Positions 23,699 through 34,344 of a stretch of DNA of 64,000 nucleotides are shown here, one piece after another. How positions within the stretch are numbered: position 1 is the stretch's first letter; each line of letters opens with the position of its first letter. The DNA comes from Omphiscola glabra. Lineage: Eukaryota > Mollusca > Gastropoda > Lymnaeidae. The notes under the pieces are model-generated. The model saw nothing but the letters and a program-made list of their open reading frames with translations, was not told the origin of the DNA and did no database searches. A program made the position numbers and the translations under genes. Where the stretch lies: assembly GCA_964017045.1 (NCBI GenBank), contig OZ024811.1:12181818-12245817 (forward strand), in the 5' to 3' direction.

Positions 23699-26600
23699 GT
23701 AAGTATTTCTAGTGTTAAATTTACCATACAAAAAAAAAGAGGAAGGGCCTTAGTATTTTCATAGTTATTTTCATAATTTTCATTCATTTTGATAAGTGGG
23801 CCATTTCTCGGTCCGGTTACGTTAACAATTGAGGTAATTATTTGTAGATTGAGTTTATAAATCAATTTTACGTAAAATTTTTGTTTAGTTGTTGTCATCT
23901 TATTTGTATGCAAACTTTTTCCGTTGGCAGCCAGTAAACAACTTTATTTATAAGTTAATGTTTATTATGGTATAAAATAGAAACAATCATAATAGTACAA
24001 AATAAACAAAAATATGACATCACACTATGTTTAATAACTTTAGGTGAGTTTGGCTTCGAGAAGTTTTCTTACACTATCCTTTTTATTTATCCTTTTTTTT
24101 TTTAAATAATAATTATACGTTTTTTATTAGGTTGCTCCGTCCGTTTGTTTGTTTGTCTGAGGTGGAATCTTGCATCTTAGCTTTGACCCACTTCCTGGTG
24201 TCGAATCGAGGTGAAACTGTACAGTTACCCGTCCCGATTTAAAAACAAAACAAACAAAACAAATCAAGATCAGTAGGTCACAAGTTACATCCACGTACCA
24301 TTGAGTAAGCTCTTTCTTGCATCTCATGGTTCACCCTACGTCTGGTATCCGATTGAGCTGAAACGTGGAAGCACTGACAGTCTAGGAATGTACCACAGTT
24401 CATGATAAGTGTCCCATCAGTGACCTCAACTGATTATCGAGTGGCATCTGTGGATATCTCAGGAACGGACAGTGGTATAGAGACATCGGGTTTGCACTGC
24501 AGCGTTTTATTATGCACGGCTACACGTTCCCGATAACATAATTGATTCCAACTATGTCTTTTACAACAGAAAATGCGTCACTGACTTTTTTAACTAGTTT
24601 GTATCTCATGGGCGGCCGCCCCCCCCCCCACCCCACCCCCACGCTTTTTAGTTGTATGATTCAACCCACTTTTCAGTCTCGTACTAAATCTTCCAAGATT
24701 TAAAAGCACCCCAAAGCAATAAATAGGTTAATACGTTTTAAAAACTTGCTTTTTCAACCAAACAAAACAAAAACTAAAATGGATAAAATAGATGTCCCAC
24801 AACACTTCAGAGTAGTTATAGTCATGTGATTATTATTTTTTTTTAAATAGCGTGGGGCACCAATGGACTCGATGTTCTTTGTTTCAGCTCAATTGAAGAT
24901 TAGAAAGTAAGTCAAAATTGAGTTGTAAAAAAAAAAAAAAAATTTGACCACGCACAAATTAACAAACAGAGCAACATAAGAAATCGTCATAACCCCGCGC
25001 TTTTCCAAATCTGATGACTGTAACATCTCTAAAGATTTGGGGGGCATTTATTAAATACCTTTCAGTACATTTTTGGAATAGCTTTTATTATATTTTTTTA
25101 AACAAACTTTTTTTTTTAATTTAAATAGATATACATTTTCTTATAAACACAAAGAAGACGTTCATTTTCCAGGAACTTTAACAATAGGCCAGACAAAAAC
25201 TGAGAAAATCATTTAATAATTACATTTTATTAAATTTATTATTTAATTATTATTATTATCATTATTTTTACTTTACGGGATTCACTTAGACGGTTTTAAA
25301 TAAACCATTAAGCTTTTAACCCAAATTCTCGCCAATGTCTTATGTTTAGCTAAGTTATATTTTCTTTAAAGGAAATCAATATATATTATAGACATTTAAG
25401 AATTGGTATATTTACATACGGTTACCAATACGTTTGCCCATACGTTTACCCATACGTTTACCCATACCTTTACCCATACCTTTACCCGTACTTTTACCCA
25501 CCACGATGCTGTGAGATGTACATTAAACGCGGCCGGAGCCCATCCTTACTTGAATCCTCTCTCCTCCTCTCTACCCATACGTCTGCGCATGACATATTAA
25601 TATAACTAACTTCCTGTTAATCCTAAATTGCGAACAACAATGCATCATGCGGAACAATTCATTGTGTTAATATTTGAGCAGGTTACAGTCCACATAATTC
25701 TAGAGCGAAAATAAAACCTAGATAATTTGAAAGATTAGTAATTAAAGTTAAACAGGATAAACATGAAAAGAATAAATATGACATTGAACTCACTTAAAGT
25801 GACGCTCCAACAAAAATTAAAGTTTCCTTAATAATTAAATAACCAAGCAATTTATTTGGAAAATAAATTAGAATTAAATTTCTTCTAAATAATCTTGTTT
25901 TTTTTTTATTTGCAGATTGTTCAAAGCATATCACAGGTCCTATCAGAAAAGCTGAAATTTGAGCCCAAAAATGGTAAAATGTTATTTCATTTTAAAATAC
26001 ACGAGTAGATTCTGGAGAAAAACCAAAGACTGAATTTGAGATTTAGGGAGAATACGATAGAGAACTCAACTAAATAACACGTTTTGTTACATATGTGATG
26101 TGCATTCATTGAATTGTATGGCAAATGATGCTAAATCTTTCGCTTGGAATAAGTATAGTTTTATTTGTGTGTGTGTATAGTTCCAAATAGATATGTATAG
26201 TGGGAATGCACAATTAGAATGTGCGAAAGAGTCTGCGGCATTGAATAATAAAAGTGTATGTGCAGCACTTCGGGGACGTCAAAGTTAATGTTGTGAAAGT
26301 AATACGATGCCAAAAGCATTTGAAATGTAAGTGGCACTTGTTTCAATTGCTGAGGACGTTGTACAAACTGTGGGGGAAAAAAAGGTTCTCAGTCAGAAGC
26401 GAAGTGAAATACACAGAACATCTCTATTTCAAGTTTGTCTTGTTCGTTAGAGTTTTGGTATGATATTAAATATAACATCTGTTCATCTAGCGAAAACGGT
26501 TCAGGGAAAACAAATGATTTTTTTTTACAAATCAGTTTAGCTCCTGAATACAACAGAAAATATGCTCCGAAATCATAGAACAAATGGAAGCTTTGCTTCT

Positions 26601-29600
26601 TAAATTACAATTGCAACAATTTTGGTAGAAAAAAAATGGTATTACATTCAAATTCCTCCACCTTATACCGTTAGAAACTCGAAGAAATATTAAATATTTT
26701 GAGCATGAAGATCCTGATTATCCAATTCTTAGAACAGAATTCTAGAACTTAAAAAAAAAAACTTCAGATTTCGGTTGCTATAATTCATTCAGTTAATGAT
26801 CTATATTTTTTTAACTATCATTTCACAGTGAACTTTTTTGAAATTTTGAATGAAATTTGAAAACAGAAATTGAGAAATTTGATTGTTTTTTTAAAAGACG
26901 TTTTCAAAGAATGCATGTATCTTCAAGTATCGTAGGCATCTGAAAAAAATAGATTCCATAGACAAAAGTGCAACAGAATTGTGCGGCGAGTTCCTTGCTT
27001 TCTCAAGAATATTTTGTGGCCGAATCGGTCTCATCCGCCATCTGCGCACCCACATCCGAGTTCACAATGAGCATTTGCGATGATTAAGGTGGTCTTAGTC
27101 GATTTCAACTAACGAAATATATATAAAAATCAAGAAGAATAACATAAAGCTCAATCTCAATAACTAAAAAATTGGACTATATATTTAAATGTTTGGCTGA
27201 TATTTTTAAAAAAAAAATATTGGATATGGCATCGCTTGTTTTGCTACAACAGCAGTTGCGAGTGCCGAGAGAAGCTTTTCGAAGCGGAAACTCATAAAAT
27301 GCATTTTTCGCTCTATCTTGCCTCAAGATCATTTCTTTAAAAAAAAAAAAAAAACAAGAAACAGTTTAATACAAATAAAGTGTGTGTTTTTTCCCCTTAA
27401 TTTGCGAATGCTAGATTTTGTTTTCGTTTTGTTAAAGCGGCATACTTTTTAAGTGCATTACAAAAGCTAGATTAACAATGTTTAAATTGAGATCAATTAC
27501 ATACTTACGTTTTATGATTTTGGGGTTAAATAGTCATATTTCTGTGATGAAAATATTAATCACACATTTGAATCATTCGAATGTACTCTTCAAATTGAGA
27601 GCGGGTTTTTTTTTTTTAGAAAATTGAAAACGAGTCAAAACTGATTAACATGTATGATAAAGATGGGGCATAGAGACCACAAACGCTATGACAGCGGAAA
27701 TGATATGCACCAAGCTATTGTGATCTTTTCTCTCCGAAAATAAATAGTGTTTTTCCTTCGTTATCGCACCCGATAGCACAGACCTTTCTAGGGCCGATAC
27801 CGTGATACGCATGGGTGCTGTGGAATGAGGGTATACTTAGAATATTATTATTTATCATTATTACAGTGGTCTTATATAGTGCTGTACCCCAGCCTAGGGC
27901 TCAGTGGTCTTATATAGTGCTTGACCCCCGCCAAAGGCTCAGTGGTCTTTTATAGTGCAGGACCCCAGCCTAGGGCTCAGTGATCTTATATAATGCGGTA
28001 CCCCAGAATAAGGCTCAGTGGTCTTATATTGTGCGGGACCCACGCCAAGGGCTCAGTGGTCTTTTATAGTGCGGGACCCCCGCCAAGGGCTCAGTGGTCT
28101 TTTATAGGGCGGGACCCCCGCCAAGGGCTCAGTGGTCTTATATAGTGCGGGACCCCAGCCTTGGGCTCAGTGGTATTATATAGTGCGGTACCCCAGCCTA
28201 GGGCTCAGTGGTCTTATTTAGTGCGGGACCCCAGCCTAGAGCTGGGCTCACCTCGCTGTACATAAAACTATTAGCAAACGTAATCATGACATTAACAAAT
28301 AACACACATTTATTTATATTTTAAAAAGCTATATAACAACTATATAAAAAGCTATATAAATACTTACTACTAGTGTGACTTGAGTGAGATCCTGGTATCC
28401 CAGTCGATTTACTACAATCCTGGGAAAATTGTAACTTTTGTCCCTTTTCCCCGAATAGTGAAATCCCCGGGAAATGAGAATCCATATTTGCTACCTATTC
28501 TTATCTTATCAGAGCATTGCGAAGATGAGAGTCGAGGAGAAGATTCAACAGATGACAGTCAAGGAGAAGATTCAACAGATGACAACCGTGGAAAAGATTT
28601 AAAAGATGACAACTGTAACAAGGAATATAAAGCTAGTCACTTCTATGGTAATTTTTTTTTTTTTTTGGTTAGTTATCATTGATATGCAAAGATACACTAC
28701 TAAAAACAATATCTATTGATGTGTGTAATGCACGATTATATCGATCAGTAATAGTCATATTAATTTATATTTTTAGAGTCCAAACTTTAAAAAACTATAT
28801 TTTCAAAATAACCTTTTTTTCCTCACAATTTATTATAAAAATGTGTCTTAAGAAATACAGAATTTCATAAGTAAACTTAATTATATCTACTTCAAAAGTA
28901 TACTAGAAAAAGATCTTGTATAACACATGTATAAAAGTGTCTTTTCTTTAATGACCTTGTCAGGCACACATGAAACCCAGGTGTCAGAAGGAGGAGAAGC
29001 AGATCTACACCAACATGTTCTTGGCTGTAAGAAGAATCCAGGTCACACCAAGTTTATACCTGTCAACGATTTTAACATCAAGCACGTGCCTGCGGGCTAC
29101 CACGACGACGAAATGGTTGAGTTGATCAGAGCTGTCGCCGGCCTAACTGTCAGAGTAGATGTTAGAATGGCTAGCGGGAAAAGACCAAAGTTTTGGCCAA
29201 ACACCGATCAGCAGTATCCGTTTCATAACGCCGCAGAGAGCAGCGTCTTGAGGCTTGGAACTGGGATCATCTGGTATGTAAACAAGTGGACAGAAAAAGA
29301 CATCAAGGGTACGTGTACATGTCAGAGGTGTCAACACTCGGATAACCCGGGTCGGGTATGGGGTTGGGTCTGGGTGTACACGGCCAGGCATGTTGTTTTT
29401 GATGACATGGAGGCGAGACACACCACGTGTCGATTGTTCTATGATGCAAAAGATAGTCCGTCGGTCACGCTGGGTGGCTGGAAGCTGATGTTGGCAAACA
29501 GTGAGGCAGACTGGTGTTGGCTGTATTGTGTGACGTGCGACGTAGAATTGCTGGATAGAATGTGCAAGATGGAGAAACGGTGGCGCGATCTATGGATTAA

Positions 29601-29886
29601 AGTTAACAACAAATACAAGAGTTCTAGAGATACGGACAAGTTGACATTTATAGTATCACATCCACACGGATGTCCTAAACAGGTCACTGTAGGACAGTGG
29701 ATTGACAGGTACAAAGTGAGTGAGCATAGTACCAAGTACACATACACAACGTGTACATGTCCAGGCAGTAGTGGGGCTTATGTCTACTCACCGGGGTACA
29801 ATGCCTGGTTTTATGACCGCCATGTCCACAGTGGAGTCCACTCTGATGGAACAAACTTAAGTGGAACTGGTCGGGACTACGCCTAG
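23649..29886 (+). CDS. Copy B: PA-clan trypsin-like peptidase-fold protein, four-exon model
   Basis: Likely a serine peptidase, or a peptidase-fold protein; its substrate and function are unknown. Joined exons 23693-23698, 25916-25973, 28513-28647 and 28964-29886 give 1122 nt, exactly 374 codons with no internal stop. Order of parts in the 373 residues: Met-Gly with Ser6 (N-myristoylation-type start), acidic linker (about 22-66), CxCxxC (184-189), His209 in T-A-R-H-V-V-F-D, Asp249 in A-D-W-C, Ser336 in P-G-S-S-G-A, and H-V-H-S-G near the C-terminus. No signal peptide or membrane segment is apparent, which argues for a cytoplasmic or membrane-anchored protein. Seen: motifs and splice phases. 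Known: His/Asp/GxSG is the clan PA pattern. Inferred: activity and lipidation. Confidence 0.75.
25418..25505. repeat. 12-bp tandem repeat
   Basis: About seven units of ACGTTTACCCAT with C or T changes. Confidence 0.8.
25504..25688. mobile_element. LTR fragment related to the solo LTR at 47493
   Basis: Shares TCTGCGCATGACATATTAAT, AACTTCCTGTTAATC and a TATTTGAGC..GTTACA end with 47755-47940 in the same orientation. The other end is missing. Confidence 0.6.
25916..25973 (+). CDS. Copy B, exon 2 (58 nt)
   Basis: Strong acceptor TTTTTTTTTATTTGCAG and donor G/GTAAAA. It runs phase 0 to phase 1 and encodes I-V-Q-S-I-S, then a Lys/Glu-rich K-F-E-P-K-N. It has the same length and phase as copy C exon 2. 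Spliced to ATG GGG it gives M-G-I-V-Q-S, which fits the G-x-x-x-S rule for N-myristoyltransferase. Confidence 0.65.
25974..28512. other. Copy B intron 2
   Basis: Begins with ACTGAATTTGAGATTTAGGG near 26029, also present in copy C intron 2 (near 44644), showing common descent. The rest is AT-rich, ending in the LINE-tail array at 27864-28262. Small frames at 26161-26583 overlap on both strands and are not supported. Confidence 0.5.
27845..28320 (-). mobile_element. CR1-like LINE 3' end with its hairpin amplified into a tandem array
   Basis: A (TTA)n tract is followed by about ten tandem, diverged about 38-bp units (CAGTGGTCTTATATAGTGCG plus GGACCCCAGCCTAGGGCT). It ends with CTGGGCTCACCTCGCTGTAC and unique LINE 3' sequence. 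Single-copy forms of this hairpin end the elements at 9062 and 50455, so the array arose after insertion. Confidence 0.65.
28513..28647 (+). CDS. Copy B, exon 3 (acidic linker)
   Basis: Acceptor CTTATCTTATCAG and donor CTATG/GTAATT. It is 135 nt, phase 1 at both ends, and encodes an acidic low-complexity segment with two near-identical G-E-D-S-T-D-D repeats followed by G-K-D-L-K-D-D. It ends H-F-Y before the junction Gly. Copy C has the same H-C start and F-Y end but only 81 nt, so the exon length varies by internal repeat gain. Confidence 0.7.
28964..29886 (+). CDS. Copy B, exon 4 (complete peptidase domain)
   Basis: It starts after TTGTCAG, shared by all three copies. The ATG at 28927 is intronic, and the G-T-H-E-T start is completed by the upstream exon. 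It carries the triad: His codon 29389-29391, Asp codon 29509-29511, Ser codon 29770-29772. A CxCxxC cluster precedes the His strand, and T-C-x-C precedes the Ser loop. After the Ser come F-Y-D-R-H-V-H-S-G and S-G-T-G-R-D, conserved in copies A and C and placed where a substrate pocket would form. Stop TAG at 29884-29886. Confidence 0.85.
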
Positions 29887-29972
29887 TATCAATAATGTAG
29901 ACAGTTATATATTTTTACAATACACTATCAACTTTGGTTTTGTTATTTCAATTTATTTTTGACACTTTATTG

Positions 29973-30169
29973 CAGTGGTTCTCAATCTTCCTAATGCCGC
30001 GACCCTTTAAAACAGTTGCTCCTGTTGTGGCTACCCCCAACCACAAACTTATTTTTGTTGCTACTTCATAACTGTAGACTATGTGATTTTCGTTGGTCTT
30101 AGGCGAACCCTGTGAAACGATCGTTCGACCCCCCCAAAGGGGTCGCGACCCACATGTTGAGAAACGCTT
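29973..30169. mobile_element. hAT MITE (CAGTGGTTCTCAA family) in copy B 3' region
   Basis: Starts CAGTGGTTCTCAATC and ends GTTGAGAAACGCTT. The flanks CTTTATTG and CTTTATAT match at 6 of 8. It lies 87 bp after the copy B stop. Confidence 0.8.
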
Positions 30170-30178
30170 CTTTATATC

Positions 30179-30184
30179 AATAAA
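30179..30184 (+). terminator. Candidate polyadenylation signal for copy B
   Basis: First plus-strand AATAAA after the copy B stop, directly beyond the hAT MITE. If used, the MITE is part of the 3'UTR. Confidence 0.35.
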
Positions 30185-30453
30185 CGTAATAACTTGTTGC
30201 ATTTAATAAATAGTTTATTGAATACCCCTTAAAAACAAAATGTGTCAACTAAAGGTAAAATAAACAGGTGTACATTACATTGGTTTAATTTTGTTTATTG
30301 ATTGTAAGTTGGATGTTAATATTAAATGAAAGTAACATTTACTTGCACGGACACATGACATTGTGTAGTTCATAGTATATATTCCTTATAATAAAAAATA
30401 CAGGGGGGGGGGGGGGCAACGTACGGTCTATAGGGGTTTGTCATTTGTTAGGC

Positions 30454-30633
30454 CAGGACTGCACAACTCACAATGAAAGGCGGGCCGTAATACTTTAGGG
30501 AAAACTTGTTCGGGTCGAAAGATAATAGGACAAGGGCGAAAGCTATTAAGAAAATAACAATAATAAAGAATATTAATTTACTGGTTGCTGGCGGGCCGAA
30601 TGCGTCCCGCGGTCCGTGTGTTGTGCAGGCCTT
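30454..30633. mobile_element. hAT MITE (CAGGACTGCACAAC family)
   Basis: Left CAGGACTGCACAACTCAC is the near-inverse of right GTGTGTTGTGCAGGCCTT. The perfect 8-bp duplication TGTTAGGC flanks it. Opposing GGCGGGCCG blocks lie inside. Confidence 0.8.
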
Positions 30634-30641
30634 TGTTAGGC

Positions 30642-31337
30642 AATGGGTTCGAACAAAAAGAGTTTGTAAATTATTGAAGGGCTGTTCATGCTGCAGACGA
30701 GACGTACAACCCGATTCTACTGGTAAGTCACCCCGTATCACCACCGCGTTTACTACACTATGAGATGTAGCATAACTCGGCAATATGTGAAAGATGTGGA
30801 ACATATTGATGTATGACGGTTTAGAGATCAGGAACCTCATAGGACCAGAACACTTACATTTTATCATCGACCTTCCTTGTACAAGATCTTCTGGTAAAAA
30901 ATATCTCGCCATCATGATACACGACCAGATGGTAAGGATATGTTGCAGTTGCAGCTTGGATTTCACTGTGGATGGCGGTTTAAGGCTTTTGGGGAGGGGG
31001 GGTGAAGACAAGTTTCCTGGGAATGTTGGTGCCACTTAACCTTAGAGCCATCGTGTGTGCCCAGTATTGGTCGTTATTATGGCTAATTTTGCCATTTCCC
31101 ATCCGAAAGTTTGAAATGCCACCTCAAAATTGTCTGTAAGAAACAACGAATCCCAGTGTGTGTCAAAATAATGCACCCCTGCATTTTGAGTTTGTGCCAC
31201 TGTCTTTAGCTCCTTTAATTATGCACCCCTTCCCTCACCCTGATCAATGGCACAATACGGGGTTGATTATAAACCTATGCCTAATGTGTCCCCTGCAGGG
31301 GTGGACCACGCCACCCACCCAATTTCAACGCCACTAG
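30642..31337. other. No gene seen
   Basis: Frames at 30448-31035 (minus) and 30506-31039 (plus) overlap each other and the MITE and show no domain. Nothing else is supported. Confidence 0.45.
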
Positions 31338-31514
31338 CAGGGGTGTATCTACAGTGTCAGGGGACAAGATTCATTTTTACGCCCCCTTCCAACTCTGAAA
31401 CCCATTATTTTCCACCAAGTAATTTCATCAAAGCCCATCACCTCCCACCCACCCCCCGAAAGTCTGGCGCCCTGGGACGCATGTCCCATCTGCCAACCCT
31501 TAGCTACACCTTTG
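31338..31514 (-). mobile_element. Diverged MITE of the CAGAGGCGTAGC family
   Basis: Begins CAGGGGTGTATCTACAG, has GGGGACAAGATTCA and CTGAAACCCATTATTTT as in the inverse of 44443-44631, and ends TTAGCTACACCTTTG. Flanks GCCACTAG and GCCACTGC match at 6 of 8. Confidence 0.6.
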
Positions 31515-32027
31515 GCCACTGCAAACTGGCATAACCCGCCCCGAAATCTGAAATGCCCCTCCCCCCGGGGGTAAAATTTCTGAAAGAAACACTGATTGTG
31601 TGGATGGTCTTATTCGTCTTTACCATAGTCAGCGCAAGGATGTATGTCTAGCGTCAACGTTTGGCAAAGGATTTTCTCAAACATAATCAGTAAATGAATT
31701 TCAAGTCATGTAATAAAACACTATATTCCAACAACGCCCGCTGAATAACAAATATCCTACAATAATCTAATGGCTTTATCGCCATCCTTAAGAAAGGATT
31801 AAGTCCTTAAAAGATGGCTCAATCTCAAAAATGGTCAACACTCTGTTTGTCCCACGTTGGAGACGCATTGCGAACATCGCGTTAAAATGTAATTAAAACA
31901 CAATGAAGTATGCATATTCATTCTTAGGAAATTGATCATACGTTGACATGATTAATTGATGGTGAACACAGTAAGATATTATTTGGTAGGAAATGAAGAA
32001 CAGTGACTATTATGTGAGGGGGACTGT

Positions 32028-32113
32028 GCCTAGGCCTAGGCAACCGGTTTGTCCCTGTTGCCTAGGCAACCGGTTTGTCCCTGTTGCCTAGGCAACCGGT
32101 TTGTCCCTGTTAC
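32028..32113. repeat. 26-bp tandem repeat
   Basis: Three units of GCCTAGGCAACCGGTTTGTC plus CCTGTT, the first partial. Confidence 0.85.
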
Positions 32114-32214
32114 GATGTGACCTAATCAAAACAGTTGAAACAGTCCCTATTTGAGGGCGTCTGGCGCCACCCCGGGATGGGAAGAGGGGTGTTTTTAGGG
32201 ACGTTAACATATAT

Positions 32215-32372
32215 CAGACCTGTTTACTCTTACGATTTTGGCGTACAATGTACGATTTTGAGGTTTATACATTATATATACTGTATGTTTATTTCTTACT
32301 ATTAAGATACTGTATTGAATGATTTTGTTATGATATTGTACGATTTTAAGTGTTTGAGGGTAAACAGGTCTG
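32215..32372. mobile_element. Palindromic MITE, 158 bp
   Basis: Left CAGACCTGTTTACTCTTACG and right GAGGGTAAACAGGTCTG are inverted, and TGTACGATTTT recurs in both arms. ATATAT flanks both ends, either a duplication or part of the inverted repeat. Confidence 0.7.
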
Positions 32373-32380
32373 ATATATCC

Positions 32381-33238
32381 ATCCCAGCTCCATGAGAGTT
32401 CCACTGCAGGTACTGATTTGGCACAATGATGTTACAAGGTAAGGCCGTTTTCTGTATGTACCCCATTAACACAGCCGTGTCAGATGATCACCTTCCAGGA
32501 AGGGCGACATGTCTTTATCCGAACTATATCCGGAGCAAATCATTGACCCGCGTGTAGGTCAAGCCACGCCAACTATATTATGAGTGCGGTGTGCAGTCCG
32601 GTAACAAAGGGGAGAGAGACAAGATGAGCGTATCGATGCGTGACTAGCTGTCCGTTGCATTTGCTAAGTACTTGATAAAGGGCCATTCAATAGTTAGTAG
32701 AAATAGAAATTCAAGAACTTAGATTTGTGATATTACTCGTTTATATTACTGTGAGATTTTAGATGTGTTTAAGACCTGTATTCATTTCTTTATATGTAGA
32801 TTTCATGTATCTTTGTTCATATTATATTCAATGTAATAAAGTACATTTCTATTGAGCCCTGATTGTCTTTATTTTAGCCAATAGTGTGTCTAAAATCTAC
32901 CTGTGTTAGCCCCTCTCCAAATCCACGAGCTTGTTCAAATTCATTGAACACAATCGGGTGCGTAACAATACAAAGAGGCAGTGTCGTAGTTGGGGTGCGT
33001 GGGGGCGGACCGCACCGGGTGACACCCTGCTTCGAAAGCAGCACCACCAGCCGACCAGGTGTTTCCTGGTTGATACCGCCCAACTCGCTCAGCCAATCGA
33101 GTGGAAGGCGAGTGGGGGCTGTCTCAGCGGCCCGTCTAGTTGGCCGTGTTTGGGTTGGGGGAGAAACGGGTATGTCCGGGGAAGACCTATTCAGCTCTGG
33201 CTCGAAGTTCTGCTATTTTTCTTAATAAGCTATTAGAC
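32381..33238. other. No gene seen; possible retroelement or promoter remnant
   Basis: A stretch with AATAAAG near 32836 resembles the 3' part of an LTR or UTR but has no definable ends. The 100-codon frames at 32884-33236 overlap and lack a domain. Confidence 0.35.
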
Positions 33239-33435
33239 CAGTGGTTCTCAACCTTCTTAATGCCGCGACCCTTTAATACAATTCCTCATTTTGTGGCGAC
33301 CGCCAATAACAAAAAATTGTCCGATGCTACTTCATAGCTGTAGAGTATATGTGTTTTCCGATGGTCTTAGGCGACCCCTGTGAAAGGGTCGTGCGACCCC
33401 CAAAGGGGTCGCGACCCACAGGTTGAGAACCGCTG
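33239..33435. mobile_element. hAT MITE (CAGTGGTTCTCAA family)
   Basis: Ends CAGTGGTTCTCAACCTTC and GGTTGAGAACCGCTG are inverted, and the perfect 8-bp duplication TATTAGAC flanks it. Interior TTAATGCCGCGACCCTTTAA and GGGGTCGCGACCCACAGG are shared with the other copies. Confidence 0.92.
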
Positions 33436-34280
33436 TATTAGACTCTTTATAGATATTACCCCGGAGTGCACACGATGGAGTTATAAGAGATTAACATACA
33501 GCGGGGCCTGAACTTTATCCGTTGCAGAACAGTGGGGCCTTGAAATCAGAACTACTACGTTAAAGAGACCAGGTTAAAATTATTTTTTTCCTCCACCAAT
33601 TTGGGTGGGGGGGGCGTTGGTCGCCGAACGAAATAATTATGACAACCCCCCCCCCCTCGCAAGTGCGTACTTAATATATGGACTGTCCCTTAAGTTGACA
33701 TGGTGCGGGGGGGGGGGAGTATGAAAATATGTTGTTTTTTTGTTGGTTTTTTTTGTTGTTTTCTTTTGCGTACGTAATATATGGATTTCCCATTGTTTAA
33801 ATCAACTCTGGCATTCAAATTCGGCTACATTGACGGACTTACACAATGTGTGGATGATGTTAGTGTTATAATTGGCGCTCCTTTTTTGAAAGACAGCGTT
33901 TTTTGTTGTTGTTTTTTTTAATGCATACTCAACTTCTCCGCCCAGCAGTGTTAGATTTCGGCTCTTTCCATAATAAGATCTAGTGAGCGGCATTTGAAAT
34001 CTATTTTTAGAAGTCACTGAGCGGCTGTACAATTTCAATATCCCAGATTGGTTCAATCACTTCATCTCCCCTTCTCCCAACACATCTTTGCTGTACTTAC
34101 TTTTAAACCACAAAACATGCTAAAGGAAAATGAATTCAGTCTTCTAGGCTTAATGCGGGCGTGGGACCCATGCGGCCCCGCCATTTTAAATGTTATGGCC
34201 CGCCGGCTGTATCGCAAATGAATTTAATTCATCAATCAAATAGTGATTATTTTAATTTGTGTCTTAAACGCGCATTATAC

Positions 34281-34311
<31 letters not shown>

Positions 34312-34344
34312 TAAATAAAATAAACGCTTTATATATATATATAT
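33436..34344. other. No gene seen; G/C-run remnants and (TA)n
   Basis: Opposed G and C runs near 33607-33715 with GTACTTAATATATGGACTGTCC recall the TIR element at 47078 but the ends are not definable. CATGCGGCCCCGCC near 34170 may be a hAT fragment. (TA)n tracts near 34290 and 34331 precede the LTR. Confidence 0.4.

Larger units (their letters stand above)
23699..25915. other. Copy B intron 1
   Basis: 2.2 kb of AT-rich sequence. Two diverged copies of an about 150-bp block (TCTTGCATCT ... TGAAAC) lie at about 24160-24380, a C run near 24619, a 12-bp ACGTTTACCCAT array at 25418-25505, and an LTR fragment at 25504-25688. Confidence 0.5.

Noticed and set aside
28927..28963. Start codon of copy B at 28927
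   Set aside because: These codons lie upstream of the conserved TTGTCAG acceptor and are not conserved in copies A and C, whereas phase-matched upstream exons exist.
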